Assembly (NCBI RefSeq): GCF_014649735.1
Contig: NZ_BMTP01000010.1
Span: forward strand, 186,001-250,000
DNA length: 64,000 bases
Reading direction: 5' to 3'
From: Streptomyces lavendofoliae
GTDB lineage: Bacteria; Actinomycetota; Actinomycetes; Streptomycetales; Streptomycetaceae
Part shown: piece after piece, positions 52,917-61,159 of the stretch
Layout of the letters: every line of letters begins with the position of its first letter
Position numbering within the stretch: the first letter of the stretch is position 1
Notes under the pieces: generated by a model
Told to the model about the DNA's origin: nothing
What the model saw: the letters and a program-made list of their open reading frames with translations, nothing else
Database searches by the model: none
Translations under genes and position numbers: made by a program

Positions 52917-53681
52917 ATGCCGTTCGGCAAGAAGTCGCCGCTGCGTCGTAAGGCCGCCGTCCCCGCCCTGGCCGTGGTCTCCTCGCTCGTCCTCGCGCTG
53001 GGCGGCTGCTCCTCCGGCCGGGTCGCGCCGGCCGGTGCCCGGTCCGACGCCCAGGGGGAGGCCGGCCCGGTCGACTGCCGGAAGCTCACCTGTATCGCGC
53101 TCACGTTCGACGCGGGCCCCGGGAAGGACACGCCCGAGCTCCTCGACATCCTCAGGGAGGAGAACGTCCCCGCCACGTTCTTCCTGCTGGGCAGCAAACA
53201 CGTCGACCGGTACCCCGACGTGGTGCGCCGGATCGCCGCCGAGGGGCACGAGGTGGCCAACCACACCTGGAGCCACCGCATTCTGACCGACCTCGAACCC
53301 GGGGAGATACGCCAGGAGCTGTCCCGTACGCAGGAGGCGATAGAGAGGCTCACCGGCCGCACGCCCACGCTCATGCGCCCGCCCCAGGGGCGGACCGACG
53401 ACACCGTCTCCGGGATCAGCCGCGAGCTCGGCCTCGCCCAGGTGTTGTGGAGCGTCACCGCCAAGGACTACTCGACCACGGACTCCGCCCTGATACGGCA
53501 GCGGACGCTCGACGGCGCCAAGAGGGACGGCATCATCCTGTTGCACGACATCTACGACGGCACCGTCCCCGCGGTGCCCGGAATCATCGACGAGCTGAAG
53601 AAGCGGGGCTTCACCTTCGTGACCGTGCCGCAGCTGCTCGCCCCCGCCAAGGCGGAACCCGGCACCGTCTACAAGCCATGA
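52917..53681 (+). CDS. Polysaccharide deacetylase lipoprotein (NodB domain)
   Basis: The 254-residue protein has a lipobox LGGC with Cys 31. The NodB domain (about 57-240) shows CIALTFDAGPGKDTPEL (D65; the second Asp of the usual TFDDG is Ala), NHTWSH with H116 and H120 as metal ligands, MRPPQGRTDD and GIILLHDIYDG. It probably removes N-acetyl groups from peptidoglycan or chitin fragments at the cell surface. The Ala in the TFDA motif is common in this subfamily. It is transcribed away from the F420 gene. Confidence 0.9.
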   Translation: MPFGKKSPLRRKAAVPALAVVSSLVLALGGCSSGRVAPAGARSDAQGEAGPVDCRKLTCIALTFDAGPGKDTPELLDILREENVPATFFLLGSKHVDRYPDVVRRIAAEGHEVANHTWSHRILTDLEPGEIRQELSRTQEAIERLTGRTPTLMRPPQGRTDDTVSGISRELGLAQVLWSVTAKDYSTTDSALIRQRTLDGAKRDGIILLHDIYDGTVPAVPGIIDELKKRGFTFVTVPQLLAPAKAEPGTVYKP

Positions 53682-53856
53682 GAGCAGGCCCGGCGGGGTG
53701 AGGTGGCCCACACCGGGAACACCCCAGGATGGTTGACCGTTCATCCAGATGTGGTGATGAAGGGGCCCGTGTCCCCGGCCCCCCGCCGCGAGGACCGCCC
53801 TTCGCGCCACGGCGACGAGCCCCGGCCGGCTTCCCCCCGGCCGGCCGGGGTTCCGT

Positions 53857-53928
53857 CATTCCCCCCTGTCACGCCATTCCCCCCTGTCACGCCATTCCCC
53901 GCTGTCACGCCATTCCCCTGCGTCACAT
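53857..53928 (+). repeat. 18-base tandem repeat, four copies
   Basis: Units at 53857, 53875, 53893 and 53911. The first two are identical (CATTCCCCCCTGTCACGC), the third has one change and the fourth is degenerate. The array is non-coding. Confidence 0.9.
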
Positions 53929-53945
53929 CGTTCCCGCCGGGAACG
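53929..53945. promoter_or_regulatory. CGTTCCC-GCC-GGGAACG palindrome
   Basis: A perfect seven-base dyad with a three-base centre, directly after the 18-base repeats and 289 bases before the TenA-like gene. It may be an operator for the downstream gene group. Confidence 0.4.
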
Positions 53946-54233
53946 CCGTCCCTCGTGAAGCGTTTCCCTCCCGTCACGCCACTCACTGCCGTCCCTCGAC
54001 GTCGTTCTCGTCCCGCGCCCTCCCGCCCGCCGTGCGACGCTGCCCCCAGGACGCGACGCGCGGGCGCCACCCGCCGGAACCACGACGCAGGCAGCACGAC
54101 GCAGGCGGCACACAGGCAGCACGACGCGGCAGCAGGCCGGAAAAGCGCTACGACTGCAGGCAGCAGAACCCGAAAGCAGACACAGGCGAGGCGGCAGTAC
54201 GCAGGACGTCGCAGAACCCCAAGGAGCGCCGCG

Positions 54234-54908
54234 ATGACGCAACAAGCCCGGGAACTCCTCGAAGCCACCGCACACGCACTGGCCCCGAGGCAGGGTGCCA
54301 ACCGGCTCGTCGCCGCGATCGCCGACGGCACGGCCGGGCGCATCGCGATCGGCACCCTTGCCCTGGAGCAGCGCCACATCATCGCCTCCGACCGGCGGTC
54401 CTTCCTCCACCTCGCCGCCCGCGCCGCGCCGCGCCCCCACGCCACGGCGCTGTTCACGACCCTCGCGGAGGGCGAGGCCCTGGCCCAGGACCGCCTGGGC
54501 CCGCTGCTGTGCGGCTGCGGGCTCGACGAGGTGACGGCCGAGGCGTACGAGCCGGAGGCGGGCTGCCAGGTCTATCCCGCGTACGTCGCCTGGCTCGCCC
54601 TCCACGGCGACCCGGCGGACGTGGCCATCGCGCTGTACGCCAATTTCGCCGCCTGGGGCGGCTACTGCGCGACCATCGCGGCGGCGCTGCGCACGCGCCA
54701 CGGGTTCACCGACGAGGCGTGCGGCTTCTTCGACTTCTTCGCCCTGCCGGCGCCCGCTCTCCTGGACCAGGCCGTCGCCGCCGTCCAGGAGGGCCTGGAC
54801 GGCGGCCACGTCACCATGCCCGCCGCACTCCGCTACGGCCGGCTGCTGCAGTCCTACGAATCGATGTTCTGGGACACGCTGTCGCCCGAGGCGACCGGGC
54901 ACCCCTGA
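54234..54908 (+). CDS. TenA/thiaminase-II or PqqC-like protein
   Basis: ATG at 54234 after AAGGAG gives 224 residues. The all-helical haem-oxygenase-like fold is suggested by LEQRHIIASDRRSFLHLAAR, LFTTLAEGEALAQDRLGPLL, YPAYVAWLALHGDPADVAIA and ANFAAWGGYCATIAAAL. The sequence resembles TenA/PqqC proteins, whose members degrade thiamin or act on small metabolites. The active-site residues cannot be assigned with certainty. It precedes an SRPBCC gene and an FAD oxidoreductase gene on the same strand. Confidence 0.65.
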   Translation: MTQQARELLEATAHALAPRQGANRLVAAIADGTAGRIAIGTLALEQRHIIASDRRSFLHLAARAAPRPHATALFTTLAEGEALAQDRLGPLLCGCGLDEVTAEAYEPEAGCQVYPAYVAWLALHGDPADVAIALYANFAAWGGYCATIAAALRTRHGFTDEACGFFDFFALPAPALLDQAVAAVQEGLDGGHVTMPAALRYGRLLQSYESMFWDTLSPEATGHP

Positions 54909-55000
54909 CGACACGGCCGCAGCAGGCGACGCGTTCGCCACAGCCGGATACGGGTACCCGCGCTGCGTTCGTTCCCCGACAGGCGGACAACGGAGGCGTC

Positions 55001-55438
55001 ATGGCCGTGCGACACCAGTTGATCAAGAGGCCCCCCGAGGCGGTGTGGGCCGTCCTCGAAGACCCGTCGCGCTACAGCGACTGGGTCGTCGGCACCTCCT
55101 CGTCCCGGCCCAAGAAGGGGGACTGGCCGAAGACGGGCTCCACCCTCGAGTACACCGTCCGCGTGGGCCCCTGGACGGCCGACGGCGAGACCGTCGTCCG
55201 GCTCTACGACCGGCCCCGCTGCCTGGAGCTGGAGGCCAAGAGCGGCGCCCTGGGGACGGCCAGGATCGCCATAGAGGTGCGCCCCTGGGGCGACGAGACG
55301 CTCGTCGTCGTCGACGAGCACCCGCTGCGCGGTCCGGGCGGTCTGCTGCACAACACCGTCATCGACGCCCTGCTCCAGCTGCGCCACCGGGCCATGCTCC
55401 GCCGGCTCGCCGACGTGATCGAGGGGGAGACCAGGTGA
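55001..55438 (+). CDS. SRPBCC (START-like) family protein
   Basis: ATG at 55001 follows CGGAGG. The 145-residue protein is a polyketide cyclase/START-like domain: RPPEAVWAVLEDPSRYSDWV (N-terminal helix-grip start), LEYTVRVGPWTADGETVVRL, and the long C-terminal helix LHNTVIDALLQLRHRAMLRR. It binds hydrophobic ligands. It overlaps the next gene by four bases (GTGA), so it is co-translated with the FAD oxidoreductase. Confidence 0.88.
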   Translation: MAVRHQLIKRPPEAVWAVLEDPSRYSDWVVGTSSSRPKKGDWPKTGSTLEYTVRVGPWTADGETVVRLYDRPRCLELEAKSGALGTARIAIEVRPWGDETLVVVDEHPLRGPGGLLHNTVIDALLQLRHRAMLRRLADVIEGETR

Positions 55439-57129
55439 CCTCGGGCCCCGCCCCGCCCGCCGCGGAGCCCGACACCGTGCCGGACGCCGTGGTCATCGGG
55501 GCGGGCCCCAACGGCCTGGTGGCCGCCAACCTGCTCGCCGACGCCGGCTGGTCCGTCGAGGTCCTCGAAGCCCAGGACGAACCCGGCGGCGCGGTCCGCA
55601 GCGACCGGGGCGTCCACCCGGACTACGTCAGTGACGTGTTCAGCGCCTTCTACCCGCTGGCGGCGGCCTCCCCGATCCTGTCCCGTCTCGACCTGCACGA
55701 AGAGGGCCTCCACTGGAGCCACGCGCCGCGCGTGCTGGCCCACCCGCTCCCCGACGGGCGGTGCGCGGTGCTCGACCGCGACCGCACGGCGACGGCGGCC
55801 GGCCTGGAGCAGTTCGCGCCCGGCGACGCCCTCGCCTGGGACCACCTCTGCGACATCTGGGACCGGCTCGGCGCCGACATCGTCGACGCGCTCTTCACCC
55901 CCTTCCCGCCGGTGCGCCCCACCGCGCGGCTCGCCGCCCGGCTGCGTGCCGCGGGCGGTCTGCGGCTGGCCCGCATGATGGCGCTGCCCGTGCGGCGACT
56001 GGCGGAGGAGGAGTTCCGCGGCGAGGGCGGCAGGCTGCTGCTGGCCGGCAACGCCCTGCACGCCGACCTGGCTCCCGAGGCGGCCGGCAGCGGGGGCTTC
56101 GGCTGGCTGATGGCCATGCTCGGCCAGGCGTACGGCTTCCCCGCGCCGGTCGGCGGGGCGAGCGCGCTGACCGACGCCCTGGTACGCCGCCTCCAGCGGC
56201 GCGGCGGCGTGGTGCGCTGCGGCGAGCGGGTCGTGGAGGTGACCGTCCGCGCCGGGCGCGCGGTGGCGGTGCGCACGGCGTCGGGGGAGACGGTGCCGGT
56301 GAACCGGGCGGTCCTCGCCGACGTGGCGGTGCCCGCGCTGTACGGAGACCTCGTCGCCCCCCGGCACCTGCCGTCCCAGGTACTCGACGACATGCGCCGC
56401 TTCCAGTGGGACTGGGCCACCTTCAAGGTCGACTGGGCTTTGTCGGGGCCGGTTCCGTGGACGGCCGGTGAGCCGGCGGCCACCGCCGGAACCGTGCACG
56501 TGGCCGACGGGATGGACGACCTCACCCGCTTCTCGGCGCAGCTCGCCATGCGTGAGGTACCGGACCGGCCGTTCCTGCTGTTCGGCCAGATGACGGCCGC
56601 CGACGCCTCCCGCTCCCCGGCGGGGACCGAGTCCGCGTGGGCCTACACCCACGTACCCCACAGCGTCCGGGGCGACGCGGGCGACGACGGCATCACCGGC
56701 ACCTGGGACGCCCGGGAGCAGGAGGCGTTCGCCGACCGGATCGAGGCCCGGGTCGAGCGCTTCGCGCCCGGATTCCGCTCGCTCGTCCGCGCCCGGCGGA
56801 TCCTCGCCCCGCGGACCCTCGAAGCGATGGACGCCAACCTGTACCGGGGTGCTATCAACGGTGGCACCACCGCCATGCACCAGCAGCTCTTCTTCCGCCC
56901 CGTGCCCGGCACCGGGCGACCTGAGACCCCTGTGGAGGGCCTCTACCTGGCCTCCGCCGGCGCCCACCCGGGAGGCGGTGTGCACGGCGCTCCGGGCGCC
57001 AACGCGGCCCGTGCGGCCCTGCGCAGCTCCCGGCCCCTGCGGCGGGCACTGAGCCGCGCGCAGGCCGCCCTCGCCGGCCGTGGCGCCCGCGCCGTGTCCG
57101 GCCCCGAGGGCCTGCCGAACCCCGAGTGA
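55435..57129 (+). CDS. FAD-dependent oxidoreductase, phytoene desaturase (CrtI) family
   Basis: GTG at 55435 overlaps the SRPBCC stop. The 564-residue protein opens with an FAD dinucleotide-binding fold: VVIGAGPNGLVAANLLADAG, then EAQDEPGGAVRS. LTDALVRRLQRRGGVVRCGE is the second family block, and GLYLASAGAHPGGGVHGAPG near the end is the C-terminal FAD motif of CrtI proteins. Such enzymes desaturate or isomerise carotenoids or related lipids. No carotenoid genes are nearby. The SRPBCC partner may deliver the substrate. Confidence 0.9.
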   Translation: MTSGPAPPAAEPDTVPDAVVIGAGPNGLVAANLLADAGWSVEVLEAQDEPGGAVRSDRGVHPDYVSDVFSAFYPLAAASPILSRLDLHEEGLHWSHAPRVLAHPLPDGRCAVLDRDRTATAAGLEQFAPGDALAWDHLCDIWDRLGADIVDALFTPFPPVRPTARLAARLRAAGGLRLARMMALPVRRLAEEEFRGEGGRLLLAGNALHADLAPEAAGSGGFGWLMAMLGQAYGFPAPVGGASALTDALVRRLQRRGGVVRCGERVVEVTVRAGRAVAVRTASGETVPVNRAVLADVAVPALYGDLVAPRHLPSQVLDDMRRFQWDWATFKVDWALSGPVPWTAGEPAATAGTVHVADGMDDLTRFSAQLAMREVPDRPFLLFGQMTAADASRSPAGTESAWAYTHVPHSVRGDAGDDGITGTWDAREQEAFADRIEARVERFAPGFRSLVRARRILAPRTLEAMDANLYRGAINGGTTAMHQQLFFRPVPGTGRPETPVEGLYLASAGAHPGGGVHGAPGANAARAALRSSRPLRRALSRAQAALAGRGARAVSGPEGLPNPE

Positions 57130-57142
57130 GCGAGCGGACCCC

Positions 57143-57164
57143 GGCGCGGGATGCGTCCCGCGCC
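57143..57164. terminator. Terminator hairpin between convergent genes
   Basis: GGCGCGGGA-TGCG-TCCCGCGCC is a perfect nine-base stem with a four-base loop. It lies 14 bases after the FAD oxidoreductase stop and before the end of the convergent gene. Confidence 0.8.
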
Positions 57165-57182
57165 CCGGCCGGGGCACCGCTC

Positions 57183-58163
57183 TCAGGCGCCGGTGCCCCG
57201 CCGTCCGGTGCGGGCGGCCGTGTCCCGGGCCTGGCGGCGGGCCTCCCGTGCCGCCCGCTCCGCCTCCTGCGACCGCCGGCGCGCGGCGCGCACGCCCTCG
57301 TCCGCCGTACGCCGCGCCCGCTCGGCCTCCTCGAGTCCGGCCGCCAGTTCCTCCACCCGCCGGGCCGCCTCCCGCAGACCTTCCCGCGCCCGCTCCTCGT
57401 CCGCCCGGGCGCGGTCCCGCTCCTCCTCCCGCGCGCGTGCCGCCTCCTCCGCGCGCCGCAGCTCCTCCCGCAGGGCCCGCCGCTCGCGTTCCGCCCGCTC
57501 CTCCCGTTCCCGCCGTTCCCGCTCCCGTTCGGCCCGCTCGTCCCGTTCCCGTCCCCGCTCCTCCTGCTCCTTCCGCTCCCCATTCCGCTCCGGCTTCCCC
57601 CGCTCCCGCTCGGGCGAAGCGTCCGGGGCCTTCTCCCGCCCATCCGCCCCCCTGCGCCGCTGCCGCTCCGGCGAGACGTCCGTGAGCGCCGCGTCGAAGC
57701 CCACCGGGGCGCTCAACGGTTTCACCAGCCGCCCCGCCGCCCATTCCCCGGCCGCGGCCGGGTCCGCGAGGACCGCGTGCAACGTCGCCTCCACCTCGTG
57801 CTGGACGGGGTCCCCGACCGGCTGCCCCGCGTCCGCCGCGAGCTGTCGCGCCTGCCGCGCGAGGGCCGTCACCACAGCGTGCTGCTGTCGGCTGAGCTCT
57901 CTCAGCCGCTCCCCGTCCAGCTCGTGGTGGGCGCGGCGCAGCCCGTCCCCCAGCGCGGCCAGCGACCGTGCCTCGTCCGGTCGCTCGCGTACGAGCAGGT
58001 TGCTCACCCATGCGGCCAGGGTCGGCCGGCGCAACGACCGCACGGCGTCGGCGAGTACCCGGTCCCCGGCCTTCCGCGCCTCGGCGGCGCGCGCGTCGCG
58101 GGCCGCGGTGAAGCGGTCGGGACGCAGGCCGTACAGCTCTTCCGCCACGCTTTCGAGGTCCAC
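57183..58163 (-). CDS. Coiled-coil protein of unknown function
   Basis: I place the start at GTG 58163 (VDLESVAEELYGLRPDRF), after GGGAGAG; a GTG at 58184 would add seven residues. Of 326 residues, the first 160 are helical and Ala/Leu-rich (RRPTLAAWVSNLLVRERPDE, LRELSRQQHAVVTALARQAR). About residues 190-310 form a long Glu/Arg-rich coiled coil (EERAERERRALREELRRAEE). It resembles hypothetical genus-specific proteins; no function known. Confidence 0.8.
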   Translation of the reverse strand: MDLESVAEELYGLRPDRFTAARDARAAEARKAGDRVLADAVRSLRRPTLAAWVSNLLVRERPDEARSLAALGDGLRRAHHELDGERLRELSRQQHAVVTALARQARQLAADAGQPVGDPVQHEVEATLHAVLADPAAAGEWAAGRLVKPLSAPVGFDAALTDVSPERQRRRGADGREKAPDASPERERGKPERNGERKEQEERGRERDERAERERERREREERAERERRALREELRRAEEAARAREEERDRARADEERAREGLREAARRVEELAAGLEEAERARRTADEGVRAARRRSQEAERAAREARRQARDTAARTGRRGTGA

Positions 58164-58352
58164 GACTGCTCTCCCGCTGGGCACGGTCCGTCAGTGCGGC
58201 GTCCTCATCCGCACCACGAATGCTGCATTTGTCCATTTTGCCCGGACTTGTCAGGTTTTCCTTCCCTGGGTGGTGGTCACCCGCCCGTGTGAGGGGTCGC
58301 GAGACCCGCAGGCCAGAACTCCGCAGGAACCACAGAATCCTCGGGAGGATGC

Positions 58353-59168
58353 ATGATCACCCAGGCACAGATCCCGGCCGTGCTCGACCATCCGGTGTAC
58401 GACGCGGCCGGCGACAAGATCGGCGAGGCGAAGCACGTGTTCGTCGACGACACGACGGGCCGGCCCGACTGGGTCAGCGTCAAGACCGGCTTCTTCGGCT
58501 CCGGTGAATCGTTCGTGCCCATCCACGACGCCAGTGTCGTCGAGGACCACCTGGAGGTCCCGTACCCCAAGGGCAAGGTGAAGGACGCCCCCCACGTCGA
58601 CGTCGACGCGGGAGGCCACCTCTCGGCCGAGGAGGAACGGCGCCTCTACGAGTACTACGGCATCGGCTGGGACGGCACGCTGGAGCAGGACGAGCGGGCC
58701 GGCGGCATCCGGTCCGGCCGCGCCGCCGGCACCGAGGCGGCGGCCGGCACGGTGGGCGCGGCGGGGACCACCGGGCGCGCCGGTGACGACGCGATGACCC
58801 GCTCCGAGGAGGAACTCCACGTCGGAGTGGAACAGCGCCAGACCGGCAAGGCGCGGCTGCGCAAGTACGTGGTCACCGAGGAGGTCCAGCAGACCATCCC
58901 GGTGCGGCACGAGGAGGTCGTCCTGGAGCGCGAGCCCGTCACGGAGGCCAACCGCGACGCCGCCCTCTCCGGACCGGAGATCACCGAGGCGGAACACGAG
59001 GTGACGCTGCACGCCGAGCGGCCGGTGGTGGAGACCGAGGTGACCCCGGTGGAGCGGGTACGGCTTCGCACCGAGGAGGTCACCGACGAGGAGACCGTGC
59101 GCGGTCAGGTGCGTAAGGAACGGATCGAGGCGGAACTCCCCGACGAGGACACCGGAAGGGACCGCTGA
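58353..59168 (+). CDS. PRC-barrel and DUF2382 stress protein
   Basis: The 271-residue protein starts with a PRC-barrel domain (residues 5-80: YDAAGDKIGEAKHVFVDDTT, GFFGSGESFVPIHDA). A Gly/Ala linker leads to DUF2382 (about 145-255: SEEELHVGVEQRQTGKARLR, KYVVTEEVQQTIPVRHEEVV). DUF2382 proteins are stress-associated and of unknown biochemical role. The leader at 58216-58260 is unusually AT-rich, with GGTTTTCC and TGTCCATTTTG, and may contain stress-type promoters for both divergent genes. Confidence 0.88.
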   Translation: MITQAQIPAVLDHPVYDAAGDKIGEAKHVFVDDTTGRPDWVSVKTGFFGSGESFVPIHDASVVEDHLEVPYPKGKVKDAPHVDVDAGGHLSAEEERRLYEYYGIGWDGTLEQDERAGGIRSGRAAGTEAAAGTVGAAGTTGRAGDDAMTRSEEELHVGVEQRQTGKARLRKYVVTEEVQQTIPVRHEEVVLEREPVTEANRDAALSGPEITEAEHEVTLHAERPVVETEVTPVERVRLRTEEVTDEETVRGQVRKERIEAELPDEDTGRDR

Positions 59169-59523
59169 CCACCGACCGCTGACCGGGCGTCGGCCGGCCA
59201 CCGGCCGCTGACGGGCCGGCGTGTCAGGCGTCGGCGGAACGGGCCTCGGCCGACCGAGTATCCGCCGGCCCTGGCGGCCGACGGGCCGCCCCGCCGGCCG
59301 TTTCCCTCCACCGGAGCGGGACGGCACCGGGTGCCCCCGCGAAACGTACACGCCGTTTTCGCCGACGGGTCGTATACGACCGGCCGGCGCGCGGACTCGG
59401 TCGCCCGCCCCCCGAGGTCGTGTCCGGCCGCCCGGGGTCATGGAGGGCGGCCCGGGGAGGGAAAAGGCCCGCACGGCCCCTTCTGGGACCGTGCGGGCTA
59501 TTCGGCGTGTGGTGCGGGCGGGG
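59169..59523. other. Intergenic region with terminator
   Basis: These 355 bases have GC-rich, CCGGCCG-rich sequence and no gene. The terminator at 59467-59498 is on the right. Nothing else is recognised. Confidence 0.5.
59467..59498 (-). terminator. Terminator of the protease inhibitor gene
   Basis: GCCCGCACGG and CCGTGCGGGC form a perfect ten-base stem, starting 26 bases after the inhibitor stop on the minus strand. Confidence 0.75.
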
Positions 59524-59961
59524 CTAGAAGGAGAAGACGCTGGAGCCCTCGGCCTGCATGACGCAGGAATTGGCGTACTTTTGCTCGAAGTTCACGCGCC
59601 GGCCTTCCCAGGTCCCCTGCGCGGTGACGACGACCGGGTCGTAGATCTTGATGCAGGGGCGGGTCTCCTCATCACCCAGTGCGCTGAACTCGCCCTGCGC
59701 GGCCCGGAGTTCGGCACACGCCTTCTGCGGTGCCGGGTGCGTCCCCCCGGCGGTGGGGTTACAGGTGAGCGTCACCGCCCGCAGCGGCACGGCGGTGGCT
59801 GCGTTCTCCCCCTGGGCGACCGTGAGTACCAGGGCCGTCGGTGCGTAGAGCCGCGGCGCGGGCGCGGCGGCCTCCGCGGCGGCCCCCGAGGCGGTCATGG
59901 GTCCGAGGACCCCCGCCGTGGCCAGACCGCAAATGACGGCGCGCCTTACCAGTGTCCGCAT
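59524..59961 (-). CDS. SSI-family subtilisin/trypsin inhibitor
   Basis: This 145-residue protein has a signal peptide (residues 1-33) and the SSI fold: LVLTVAQGENA, RAVTLTCNPTAGGTHP, ACAELRAAQGEFSAL, VNFEQKYANSCVM and GSSVFSF. Cys 67, 82, 103 and 133 make the two conserved disulfides. The reactive site is CIKIYDP, so P1 is Lys 105, where the classical SSI has Met. Lys at P1 predicts inhibition of trypsin-like proteases. SSI proteins are secreted dimers, and in Streptomyces they restrain mycelial proteases. Confidence 0.93.
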   Translation of the reverse strand: MRTLVRRAVICGLATAGVLGPMTASGAAAEAAAPAPRLYAPTALVLTVAQGENAATAVPLRAVTLTCNPTAGGTHPAPQKACAELRAAQGEFSALGDEETRPCIKIYDPVVVTAQGTWEGRRVNFEQKYANSCVMQAEGSSVFSF

Positions 59962-60492
59962 GACAGGAAACCTTTCCGTTCGATTGGGTTCGTTCCGTGC
60001 GGTGCGGCAGCCACATTGCCTTGCTCATCCTGTTGACGCACATTCAGCAGCGCTTTTCGGTTTGGTCTGTTATTCAAGTGCTGACGTGAAACAGCTTCAC
60101 ACCGGGTGCCGCCATGTCGGCGGAAGGGCGTCCACCAGCGCTTCGGCTCGTGCCGGGAATGGTTCAAACGTGCACCATGCGTGGAAACGTGCGAGCGGCC
60201 GGTGGCCAACACGTCCGAAACATGGTGGCAACACAAGGGGATGTGATTCGGCCTGCCTTCCCGGCGTGCCGACTTAAAAGGACCTTTCATCAGAAGGTAA
60301 TGTCCTGGCAAAGTTGACGACGCTGCCGTCATGCATGATCGTTAAGGCGCCGCACCCCGGCACCCGCTCCGACAGCGCTGCGGAGACCCCGTGAAGTGCG
60401 TGTCAGCCGTACCCCCCACCTGTACCACCGACAATGACCCGACCACACCGCGTCCCGAGCCCCCACGGCCGGCGCGCAGGAGGCAGGCCGCC
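59962..60492. other. Divergent AT-richer regulatory region
   Basis: These 531 bases are less GC-rich than almost all of the window. They hold a dyad GTGAA-ACAGC-TTCAC (60086-60100), TTGACG (60314-60319, possible -35) and a TCATGCATGA palindrome (60329-60338). No frame looks coding; the longest minus-strand frames are Thr/Asn/Lys-rich nonsense. Confidence 0.55.
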
Positions 60493-61077
60493 ATGAAGAC
60501 CCTGATCGACAACGCCCGCACGTTCCCCACGCGCGTTGCCCAACAGCCGCACGAGTTCCGCCGGCTGGCCGCCGGACAAGCCCCTCAGGCGCTGTTCATC
60601 ACCTGCTCGGACTCCCGGGTGATCCCCTCCCTCATCACCGGTGCGCGCCCGGGCGAGCTCTTCGAGCTCCGCACCGCCGGCAATGTGGTGCCCCGCTACG
60701 ACGAGGCCCGGCCCAGCGCCGAGACCGCCACCGTCGAGTACGCGCTCCGCGTCCTCGGCGTCCGCGACGTCGTCGTGTGCGGGCACTCCCACTGCGGCGC
60801 CGTCGGCGCCCTGGTGCGCGGTGACGACCTCTCCGCGCTGCCCGCCGTGCGCGGCTGGCTCGAGCACTCCGTGCCCGAGCCCCCGGGCACGGACGACCTC
60901 GGTCGGGCGGTACGCGACCACGCCGTGGCGCAGCTCGACGCGCTCCGCGGCTACCCGGCCGTGCGCGAGCTCCTCACCCTCGGGCAGCTCTCGCTGCACG
61001 CCTGGTACTACGAGGTCGACACGGGCGCGGTGAGCGCCCACCGGCCGGAGCTGGGAGGGGAGTTCAGCCCCCTCTGA
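60493..61077 (+). CDS. Beta-class carbonic anhydrase
   Basis: ATG at 60493 follows AGGAGG and gives 194 residues. The zinc site is C38 (FITCSDSRV), with D40, H98 and C101 (CGHSHCGAVG). The enzyme converts CO2 to bicarbonate. It lies 82 bases upstream of a SulP transporter gene and is probably co-transcribed, so the pair may supply or remove bicarbonate. A hairpin lies between the two. Confidence 0.94.
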   Translation: MKTLIDNARTFPTRVAQQPHEFRRLAAGQAPQALFITCSDSRVIPSLITGARPGELFELRTAGNVVPRYDEARPSAETATVEYALRVLGVRDVVVCGHSHCGAVGALVRGDDLSALPAVRGWLEHSVPEPPGTDDLGRAVRDHAVAQLDALRGYPAVRELLTLGQLSLHAWYYEVDTGAVSAHRPELGGEFSPL

Positions 61078-61110
61078 GGAGGTCGCGGCGCACTCCCTCC
61101 CACTCCGTCC

Positions 61111-61136
61111 GTCCGCCGTCCCCCGGGACGGCGGAC
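61111..61136 (+). terminator. Intercistronic hairpin in the carbonic anhydrase-SulP operon
   Basis: GTCCGCCGTCCC and GGGACGGCGGAC are perfect 12-base complements with only two bases between them (in practice a four- to six-base loop). Located between the two genes, it could lower expression of the transporter. Confidence 0.6.
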
Positions 61137-61159
61137 CGCATCCCTAGGAACCCACCCAC

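Larger units (their letters stand above)
53682..54233. other. Intergenic region with two repeat elements
   Basis: These 552 bases hold the 18-base tandem repeat (53857-53928), a palindrome (53929-53945) and GCACGACGCAGGCA-like repeats (about 54080-54130). No gene is seen. AAGGAG before the ATG at 54234 is the ribosome binding site. Confidence 0.6.
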
